Source: Stieleria mannarensis (lineage in GTDB: Bacteria > Planctomycetota > Planctomycetia > Pirellulales > Pirellulaceae). From it: a DNA stretch of 64,000 nucleotides. Below the pieces are notes generated by a model, which was not told where the DNA came from, made no database searches, and was given only the letters and a program-made list of their open reading frames with translations. Below, piece after piece: positions 45,231-52,580 of this stretch. Where the stretch lies: the NCBI RefSeq assembly GCF_014154935.1, contig NZ_JACEHH010000037.1, positions 26,307 to 90,306 on the forward strand, given 5' to 3'. A program made the position numbers and the translations under genes. Position 1 is the first letter of the stretch. Each line of letters starts with the position of its first letter.

Positions 45231-48200
45231 ATGAATCATCCCGACGAAAAGAATCCGGAAGCGCTTCAGAACCCGAAAGTGGGTGAATTGCTAGACGAGT
45301 TCTTAATTGCGGAAGAGTTAGGTTCGCCGGTATCGGCTGCAGAGCTTTGTAAGGAAAACAGCGGTTTACTGACGGCGCTCCAAGATGCGATCGCTCGTCA
45401 GCGTCGCTTCGAATCACTCAAGGAGGACTTGGATTCGCAACTTCCGTTGGTCTACGGTCCCTACGAAGTCGTTGAAGTTCTCGACAAGGGAGGTTGCGGA
45501 ACCGTCTTCAGGTGCAGGCACAGGCACCTTCAGCGTGAAGCAGCTGTGAAAGTGGTCGTGTTATCCGATGGCAACCCTTTCGCCGAAGCTCACTTCGTTC
45601 GCGAGATTGAGGTTGTGAGAGAGTTCGGTCACGACGGGATTGCCACCATCTTTGACAGTGGCGTCCTCAACCATGGATCAACGATTGTCGGCTGGTTGGC
45701 GATGGAATACCTGTCTGGTGGCCGAATCGACGATTTCGTGTCGAAATCGAATGCATCAGAATTGGAGATTCTTTCGCTAATTCGAAGCGTCGTGTCCACG
45801 TTGTCAGACGCTCATCAATCAGGAATCCTGCATCACGACATCAAGCCCGGTAATATCCTGATGTCCGACAGCGGAGAACCGCACCTTACGGACTTTGGAT
45901 TGGCAAGGATTGCGGGAAGCCATGACTTGGAGAGCCCCAACGGTCCGATCGGAACACCGGGCTACATCGCCCCGGAACTCATCGACAGGAATCGGCGCCC
46001 TGGCGTGACGTCTGAGATCTACAGCCTGGGAGTTGTGCTTCGAAAACTGTTGCACCACGTGTCTCAGGTGCCGGCAAGTGCGTCCGACACGCGAACACCT
46101 AAACGACATCACGATTTCGTGGGATGGCGATCACGTGATCTGGACGCGGTCTTGGCGCGGATGACAGCGGACAATCCTGAGGATCGGTATACGTCGCTTG
46201 CGCTACTTCGTGCGGAGATCGACCGCCTGATTGATGGGCATTCGGTTGCGGCTCGACCGGTTCCGTTGGCCGAAAAAGGCGTCCGATGGATCCACCGAAA
46301 CCCTACGTTGGCGATTCTTTGGAGTGTCATCGCGGCGACGTTGCTGATGGCTTTTATTCTCCTGACGGTGAACGTCGCTTCAAGGTACAAACATGCAAAA
46401 GAAGTCGACCAGCAGAATCAAGAACTTCTTGCCAGAGAAGAGCAACTGAAGAGGGCAACGGTAAGTTCGCGTCTCAGGTCGATTCAGCCGCTCCTGGGAC
46501 GCAATCGGATTGTGGCGAAGCAGCAGCTCGAAGATGAATCGCTCTTTCCACCCGGAGAGCGCGGTTTCGCATGGAGGTTCCTGCATTCGGAGGCGACCGA
46601 CGTCGCGTATGACTTGTCAAGACTAGACGGTGGATTTGGCGGGATCCATCAGGTCAGGTTCTCGCCTGACAACAGAAAACTTGTCGTCTGCAGCAAGCCG
46701 AGATGCCTTTCGCTCGTCGACATTTTTCATCGAACTCGGAAAATCATCCCCTGTGATTTGCGGCTTGCCGGCACCCTACTTTCTCACCTCGCGATGACAA
46801 CGTTTTACTGCCAGGAGTCCGGCGGCAATTTGTTGGAAATCTCCTGGGAATCCGGTGCGATCCTGCGCCGCATCGAGCTGCCAGTGCCAACGCGAGCAAA
46901 GATGGCGTTAACATCGCAAGGCCACCGAATCTATGGGCTCACCAAAGAAGGCTACCCATTTCGAATTGAATTGGCGTCGGAAACGACTCGAATTGGGGGC
47001 AATCCAATCGACGCCGTCCCCGCCGGCTTGTGGCTCACTCCAGATGACCAGATCCTGCATTGCGTGACCCGAAAAGGTATTTGGCATCGCTGGGAGGCGG
47101 GGACGCTTGAAGAGCTGCAGCAAAGCAACATTTTTGATGCTCTCGATCCAGAGACCCTACTTCTCGATTCGACCAACCGCACGCTGAGAGCAGCGGAAGC
47201 GAATTTTGAAATGGATTTCGGAATCTGCATCGTTCTCGCTTTCGGCAATGGAGTCACAACGATCGCTTGGCCCGGCTCGCGTCAAAGTTATTCTGTGATC
47301 GCTCGCTCTTCGCCGCTGACAAGCCATTTCGCATTTAGGCCCAGGTCACAATGCGTCATTCCGGACGGACGCGGCGGGCTCCTTTTCTCCGTATTCGATC
47401 CGGCAAAACAAGAAACGATCGGCCAAGTAACCGATAGCGTTCTCGCCGCAGCCGTTTCTCCTGACAACAGATGGGCTGCCACCGGTGGCAGCAAGGGCAA
47501 GCTCTTTGTCAGGCGAATCCGGGACCCAGGCGATGGGATTCGGCGATTGCAAACGTTGGCTGGGGAAGATCGTGGGTACGGTCCCCCAGTGTGTACCGTC
47601 CAATTGACAGCATCCGGTGAAACGCTCGTTTGCCACCGGGAGGGCTGGTGCGCGGTGGTCGATGTGGAAACCGACCGAGTCCTCGAGGGCTTTCAAATCA
47701 ACAACTCCCAATTTTCAACGATCGCCTATTCACGAAAGAACCAATTGGCCGTGCTGGGCTTTCGAACTCCCGGAAGCAAGGTTGTCGCATTGCACAGACG
47801 CGAGGATGGGGGCTTCTGCGATCAGGAACTGTCGTCGGCGGGAGTATTGGAATCCTCAGACCCTCATTATCCACCTCCAAAGCCTTCGTTTGAAATCGAA
47901 TGCGACGCAAATGTCACGTCGTTGTGCTTTTCAAAAGATGAAGATGTCCTACTCGTGGCGCTGCGAAACGGGGAGTTGTTCACAGCTGACGCCTTGACCG
48001 GAAAGATCCTGACGCGTTGCCGCCAATTCGACCGGGGATCGGCTTGTCTTTCAATGTCAGCGGTCGCGGGTGGGATCTTGTGTGGTGGGGCGGACGGTCG
48101 AATCCACCTCGTCAACGTCACCGACGGAACGATCGAGGCGTCGTGGCGAGCCGGCGAAAGCCGCATCTACTCATTGACGGTCAATCGCGACGAATCCCTG

Positions 48201-48563
48201 ATCTACAGCGGAATGGCCACCGGTGTGATTCGAGTTTTCGACTCCGAAGGCAACCTTCGCGGCCAAATGTCGGGGCATCAAGGCCGAGTCCTATCGCTAG
48301 CGCTCAGCAACGATGGTGAGACATTGGCCAGCGGAAGTGCAGACCACAGGATCGCGATCTGGGACACGCGCAGCGGAGAAATGCAACTGCTGCTGAACCG
48401 GCACACCGACTCCGTGACGGACCTGTGTTTTTCAAAGGACGATTCAGAGCTCTGGTCCACATCGGCTGAAGGAACCGTCTACAGATGGAATTCGCAGGAC
48501 AGCGACGATTCCATTTCAAAAACGCCCGAAAGTACTGAAATTCGCCAGGGCCCCCCCGAGTGA
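45231..48563 (+). CDS. Membrane Ser/Thr kinase with beta-propeller
   Basis: From the ATG at 45231 the product has 1110 residues. A helical N-terminus (1-75) precedes a kinase (about 77-330) with LDKGGCGTVFRC, AAVKVVVL, ILHHDIKPGNILM, TDFGLAR and IAPEL. The catalytic loop reads HHD where HRD is usual; the Asp is kept. A membrane segment (about 363-385) and a short coiled coil follow. The last 700 residues are a WD40-like propeller (GHQGRVLSLALSNDGETLAS, SADHRIAIWDT). The sigma factor gene 87 bp upstream probably belongs to the same operon. HHD kinases belong to the non-RD type, often not activated by loop phosphorylation. Confidence 0.9.
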   Translation: MNHPDEKNPEALQNPKVGELLDEFLIAEELGSPVSAAELCKENSGLLTALQDAIARQRRFESLKEDLDSQLPLVYGPYEVVEVLDKGGCGTVFRCRHRHLQREAAVKVVVLSDGNPFAEAHFVREIEVVREFGHDGIATIFDSGVLNHGSTIVGWLAMEYLSGGRIDDFVSKSNASELEILSLIRSVVSTLSDAHQSGILHHDIKPGNILMSDSGEPHLTDFGLARIAGSHDLESPNGPIGTPGYIAPELIDRNRRPGVTSEIYSLGVVLRKLLHHVSQVPASASDTRTPKRHHDFVGWRSRDLDAVLARMTADNPEDRYTSLALLRAEIDRLIDGHSVAARPVPLAEKGVRWIHRNPTLAILWSVIAATLLMAFILLTVNVASRYKHAKEVDQQNQELLAREEQLKRATVSSRLRSIQPLLGRNRIVAKQQLEDESLFPPGERGFAWRFLHSEATDVAYDLSRLDGGFGGIHQVRFSPDNRKLVVCSKPRCLSLVDIFHRTRKIIPCDLRLAGTLLSHLAMTTFYCQESGGNLLEISWESGAILRRIELPVPTRAKMALTSQGHRIYGLTKEGYPFRIELASETTRIGGNPIDAVPAGLWLTPDDQILHCVTRKGIWHRWEAGTLEELQQSNIFDALDPETLLLDSTNRTLRAAEANFEMDFGICIVLAFGNGVTTIAWPGSRQSYSVIARSSPLTSHFAFRPRSQCVIPDGRGGLLFSVFDPAKQETIGQVTDSVLAAAVSPDNRWAATGGSKGKLFVRRIRDPGDGIRRLQTLAGEDRGYGPPVCTVQLTASGETLVCHREGWCAVVDVETDRVLEGFQINNSQFSTIAYSRKNQLAVLGFRTPGSKVVALHRREDGGFCDQELSSAGVLESSDPHYPPPKPSFEIECDANVTSLCFSKDEDVLLVALRNGELFTADALTGKILTRCRQFDRGSACLSMSAVAGGILCGGADGRIHLVNVTDGTIEASWRAGESRIYSLTVNRDESLIYSGMATGVIRVFDSEGNLRGQMSGHQGRVLSLALSNDGETLASGSADHRIAIWDTRSGEMQLLLNRHTDSVTDLCFSKDDSELWSTSAEGTVYRWNSQDSDDSISKTPESTEIRQGPPE

Positions 48564-49123
48564 TGGGCTCCTGGCGAAATGCAATGCATTGAACGCAATC
48601 CGCTCGTTTTCGATTTGTAGTCTTGTCGCGTGACCCGTTGCAGTTTCGTCCGAGGCGAGATGTCTCAATCGAGCATCTGGAACGCGAGTTCTCACGGCGA
48701 TTCTTGCCTTTCGTCCGATTTTTCGAGATTTCCTGACGCATCTCTCGCAAATCGGTTCATGAGGAATGATGGAGAGCCAAAAAAGTACTCAAGTCGAGCC
48801 AGCGCGGTGTTGCTCCAGTTGTGAATCATGGTTGGTTGGACATCGAGATCGTTGGCAATCTGAGAAACCGGAATACCGTCCTTCAGGTGCCTGCGGACCG
48901 CATCCGTTTTCTGTGTGTCACCCAACGAACATTGCTTCTTTCGCCTCATTAGAATCCTCCTGGGGTGGTGAAGTGGCCTCACCGGAGACAATTTTCCAAT
49001 TCCATGAGAGGCAACACAAGTCCGTTATCGCTCCACCTGATGAAGTGTCCCGTGGTGTGAACTCAACTCCTCGCGATCGTGCTCTCAATCAGCTCGTCCT
49101 GTTTTTCCAGTTGGAGTCCTGAC
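48564..49123. other. 560-bp gap with an insertion-sequence remnant
   Basis: Apart from the transposase fragment at 48692-48949 I see no gene. The promoter of the secreted-paralogue pair should lie in the last 150 bp. Confidence 0.5.
48692..48949 (-). pseudogene. Transposase OrfA-like fragment (IS3/IS66 type)
   Basis: From the ATG at 48949 the frame reads 85 residues starting MRRKKQCSLGDTQKTDAVRR, with HLKDGIPVSQIANDLDVQPT, MIHNW. This is the helix-turn-helix pattern of the small transposase proteins of IS3- and IS66-type elements. The part after the Trp (SNTALARLEYFFGSPSF) is degraded compared with that family, and no second transposase gene or terminal repeats are visible. It is a remnant. 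Confidence 0.6.
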
Positions 49124-49771
49124 ATGTTTCGATTCTCCCCAGCGATACTACCAATGATATTGAGTCTCGTTTCGACACCCTCCAGCGCACAGTCACCGGA
49201 ACCGATAGCGTTTTCGGGACAGAATGCGACGGTCACGTTGAGCAACTTCCGCTGGCTGACTGCTCAGAAGTTCAAATCTCAACGTGGCATTTATTTTGGA
49301 GAGCCAATCGACCCTCAGCCATTGAATAGTTCCAGACTTTACCCGCCCAGAACATACATTTACTTGTTCTTCGACTACCGAGTTTATCGAGACAACCCAC
49401 GGGGAGCCAAATCCAAGTTATTCGTTCGTCTCAACGAGGAGGGGCAAGTCGCCGGTAAACCTCGTCCGTTGGGCAATAAACGATTCGAGATCGCCGGAAA
49501 CGAAGGAACCGGATTCATTGGTTTCGGATACGGAGCTGGGGCTGGTGTGCCGAGAGTAGATGGCAACCTGGAATTCAGTATTGACGTATACACTGAGCAA
49601 GCGAATGAGAAGGAGCTTGTCATCGGAAAAAGTGACAAGAACCTTAAGGTGACGTTTTCTATTGATGGCGAGGCCATTATCTCGGAATCACAACTTGAAG
49701 CAATCAAATCAATGTACCGCCGTTTGGAGCAGCTGGAGAAACGGGCCAAGACGCTTGAGTCGCGAGAGTAA
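49124..49771 (+). CDS. Secreted protein of unknown function, tandem paralogue A
   Basis: The 215-residue product from the ATG at 49124 (GGAG 7 bases upstream) has a signal peptide (about 1-22). A beta-rich domain carries VTLSNFRWLTAQKFKS, FGEPIDPQPLNSSRLYPPRT, YIYLFFDYR and GTGFIGFGYG. A C-terminal coiled-coil tail (SQLEAIKSMYRRLEQLEKRA) could mediate oligomerisation. I do not recognise the family. The following gene encodes a clear paralogue with the same motifs in the same order, so the pair arose by tandem duplication. It is probably periplasmic or extracellular. Confidence 0.82.
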   Translation: MFRFSPAILPMILSLVSTPSSAQSPEPIAFSGQNATVTLSNFRWLTAQKFKSQRGIYFGEPIDPQPLNSSRLYPPRTYIYLFFDYRVYRDNPRGAKSKLFVRLNEEGQVAGKPRPLGNKRFEIAGNEGTGFIGFGYGAGAGVPRVDGNLEFSIDVYTEQANEKELVIGKSDKNLKVTFSIDGEAIISESQLEAIKSMYRRLEQLEKRAKTLESRE

Positions 49772-49892
49772 TCCGAACTTGAGCAACGCCATGAATGGGA
49801 AGGGCGGGCGTTGTTCGCCACACCACGATGGGCAATCACAGATTTCCGTTATCGCCCACACTTCGCGTTTACGAACGAACAAGAGTTACCAC

Positions 49893-50516
49893 ATGTTCCG
49901 CACCATACTTGCAGTCTGCACGACTCTCCTCGTTTTCACCCCGTCATCTTCCAAGGCGCAGTTTCCAGAAACGATCCAACTCGAGAACAAAGGGGCAGGA
50001 ATTGTAATGAGTAATTTTCGATGGATGACCACGCAGAAAACCACGTGGTCCGCTGCATCGTTTTTTGGGCAGCCAGTTGACCCTCAACCATTCGATAGCT
50101 CACGACTTTACCCGCCAAGAACTTGGATTTATTTGTTTTTCGACTATCAGCTGACGGTAAAACCTAGCGATGAACAAGAAAGAATATCCAAGCTGTATGT
50201 TTCTCTTCATGGCGCTCCAAGATCCAAGCCGTTTCAAATTAAGGCAAGGGGCGGAACGGGATTCATTGGCCTGGGATTCGGAACAAAAAGTAAGCCACGA
50301 AGAGATGTTGACCTTGAATTACGAGCTTCTCTCTATGGCAGTCGAGTGAATGGACAGAATCTTTCCTCGGGAAATTCCAGTGAGGTGTTAAAGGTGACGA
50401 TTTCAGTGGACGGCGAGACATTCATCTCCCAAACGCAATTCGAAGCGATAAAGGCGATGTACAGACGGTTGGAGTTACTCGAGAGACGGTTCACAGAACT
50501 TGAATCTCGAAAGTAA
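49893..50516 (+). CDS. Secreted protein of unknown function, tandem paralogue B
   Basis: The 207-residue product from the ATG at 49893 has a signal peptide and shares the motif order of its upstream neighbour: SNFRWMTTQK, FGQPVDPQPFDSSRLYPPRT, WIYLFFDYQ, GTGFIGLGFG and a coiled-coil end (FEAIKAMYRRLELLERRFTE). The middle part differs more (loops shorter by about 10 residues), which suggests different ligands or partners. The two genes are 121 bp apart and probably cotranscribed. Function unknown. Confidence 0.82.
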   Translation: MFRTILAVCTTLLVFTPSSSKAQFPETIQLENKGAGIVMSNFRWMTTQKTTWSAASFFGQPVDPQPFDSSRLYPPRTWIYLFFDYQLTVKPSDEQERISKLYVSLHGAPRSKPFQIKARGGTGFIGLGFGTKSKPRRDVDLELRASLYGSRVNGQNLSSGNSSEVLKVTISVDGETFISQTQFEAIKAMYRRLELLERRFTELESRK

Positions 50517-50708
50517 GGGCGGCAAAAACAATCACTTCCGCGTTTGGCATACTTATCAGAGCAAGGCGAAACAAAAGGGACGGGGGTCGAATTGGTCCGT
50601 TTGGTTTCGGTTCCGTTGCGTCTTTGGGATCGGTGTGTTTCTCGGTTGACGCGGGAGCGGTGACTTGGCTTCCCGCGGTCCTTTCTCTTCTCCCCAACGG
50701 ACTTGAAC

Positions 50709-52568
50709 GTGCGACGATTCCTTAGTTTGCTGTTGTGTTTGCTCATCGGGTTGCCAGCCTCGTCTCCCCGACTTGCCGCGACCGGCTTCGATGCGGCAGG
50801 CGACGAATCGAATGCTGAGAACTCCGCAGCCGATTTAATTGCTGCCGATCCAAAGCTCAAATCTTGGATGCAGGCCGTTCCACTGGCCATTCAGCAAGAA
50901 CTTTCACGGAGCATTGACCGATTCCTTGCCGACCAAGAGAACAGCGGTAAGGTCATTGCAGTCGGCAAGTTTGACACTCCAGAAGGAACGGTTATCGGTA
51001 GAGGAGGGATCCCGGCCGGCGGCGTTTTGTTATATCAGCAGCAGCAGCGACTCAATGTGAGTTTCGGTGGCAGTCGCAGGGACTCGATTACCCATTGGCC
51101 TTGGTTTGTTGCGAGCCTGCGACCTGGGAAACCAGCGGAGATTGACACCGTCACACTTCAGCACCGGAAGTCCACGACGATCGTCCCCGATACGGAAAGA
51201 CGAAGCAGTGTCCTGATACCATCGATCAAAATCCAAGCTGCAAACAAGGATGAACTCCTGACGGTGAAGGCAACTTTGATAGATGGTGAGCAGGCGATTC
51301 CAGGCTGCGTGCTATTAAGTCTCCCGGGTTTCTACCACAGATCCACCGTTTTGACGCATAGTGATGTCAGCGGAGAGCTTGAATTCACACTGCCGAAAGA
51401 CCTCTTTGAATTTGAGAACCGCATCGAGCTGGAGGTGCGAAACTACTTCTATGAAGGGGTGAAGCGACAGATTTCGGAGGATGACTTTTCAGGTGGCGTC
51501 GCAAACTTGGGAACATTGGAATTGAAGCCCAGGCAGTCACACATGGTCAGTGGGTTGATCACCAAGACCAAGTTTCTGAAAGATGGCTACCAATTCCGGA
51601 TCAATCGCGACTACAGCGATGTCAATTTCTTCTGGGGTAGCATGCGGCCCTACAGCACGCCAGAGGGCCACGTGATTCGTGTTTCAGGGTACGGGAAGTC
51701 CATGAATATCGTGATCGATTCCATGACCCACCTTGCAGATCTGGGCACGGAGTTTGAAAATAGCTGGCTGAAGCGACCCGTTGCGATTTGGTTGGAGGAG
51801 AATGCCCTACAGCCGGTGAACAGTTTAAGGGCAACGGTCGGACACAACTATCTGATCAAGTGTCATGAATCACCGCTTGCAACGGCTCCGCGCTGGGGAA
51901 TGATTCGGCTGGAGAAAGCGTCGAATGCGTTCGACAATTTTGTAGCACAGGGAAAATCGTTTGGGCCGCGTTTTAGAGAGTTAGCCAATCGCTTTGGCCG
52001 ATTCCCATACAATCATCTCCCCATCGCGAATCCGATCAAGAGTCCTCGCTTGGACATCGCGGGACCGCTTGACGACGAAGATGTGAAGCTTGTGGCCGAT
52101 CTTGAGGGCGATGTGAATGTTGCTGTGACAGCGAACTCGCTGCTTAGCGTTCAAGGTTTCAAAGACTTGGCGCGCAGCCGCGCCGTCAAATCGATCGGAT
52201 TCCATGGACGCGACGTCAGTGTCCAAGAACTGCAAGTGTTAACACACTCAAGTCTGACCAATTTGATATTCCTTGATTGCAAACTGCCGGCGAAATTGCG
52301 ACCACTGCTACTTCGTTCCGTGACCAAGATTGAACTCAAGAATTGCACGCTAGACGGAACCTTCGTCGCCGCCCTCGCACGATGCCCATCGCTCACCGAA
52401 CTCGAATTCGAAGACTGCAGTGGCCTGCAAGGCCAGGAGGCCGCGTTCCAATACTTGCCGAGAGGATTGAAGAGGCTCGAACTAGAAAACTGTCAAATCA
52501 ATGCTCAACTTCGGACGGCTCTGAATCAACAACGCGGGGGATATTTATATGTGAGAATCGTCGACTAG
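50709..52568 (+). CDS. Secreted leucine-rich-repeat protein
   Basis: From a GTG at 50709 the product has 619 residues; a TTG two codons earlier sits too near the possible GGA site. A signal peptide (about 1-25) is followed by an N-terminal helical region, a beta-rich middle (about 100-420; VHS-like patterns not recognised) and leucine-rich repeats at the end (about 480-610: LTNLIFLDCKL, VTKIELKNCTL, LTELEFEDCSG, LKRLELENCQI). It lacks membrane segments, so it is probably secreted. The LRR-containing kinase starts 12 bp after its stop, so they share an operon and may share ligands. Confidence 0.82.
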   Translation: MRRFLSLLLCLLIGLPASSPRLAATGFDAAGDESNAENSAADLIAADPKLKSWMQAVPLAIQQELSRSIDRFLADQENSGKVIAVGKFDTPEGTVIGRGGIPAGGVLLYQQQQRLNVSFGGSRRDSITHWPWFVASLRPGKPAEIDTVTLQHRKSTTIVPDTERRSSVLIPSIKIQAANKDELLTVKATLIDGEQAIPGCVLLSLPGFYHRSTVLTHSDVSGELEFTLPKDLFEFENRIELEVRNYFYEGVKRQISEDDFSGGVANLGTLELKPRQSHMVSGLITKTKFLKDGYQFRINRDYSDVNFFWGSMRPYSTPEGHVIRVSGYGKSMNIVIDSMTHLADLGTEFENSWLKRPVAIWLEENALQPVNSLRATVGHNYLIKCHESPLATAPRWGMIRLEKASNAFDNFVAQGKSFGPRFRELANRFGRFPYNHLPIANPIKSPRLDIAGPLDDEDVKLVADLEGDVNVAVTANSLLSVQGFKDLARSRAVKSIGFHGRDVSVQELQVLTHSSLTNLIFLDCKLPAKLRPLLLRSVTKIELKNCTLDGTFVAALARCPSLTELEFEDCSGLQGQEAAFQYLPRGLKRLELENCQINAQLRTALNQQRGGYLYVRIVD

Positions 52569-52580
52569 CAGTGTTTCAGC

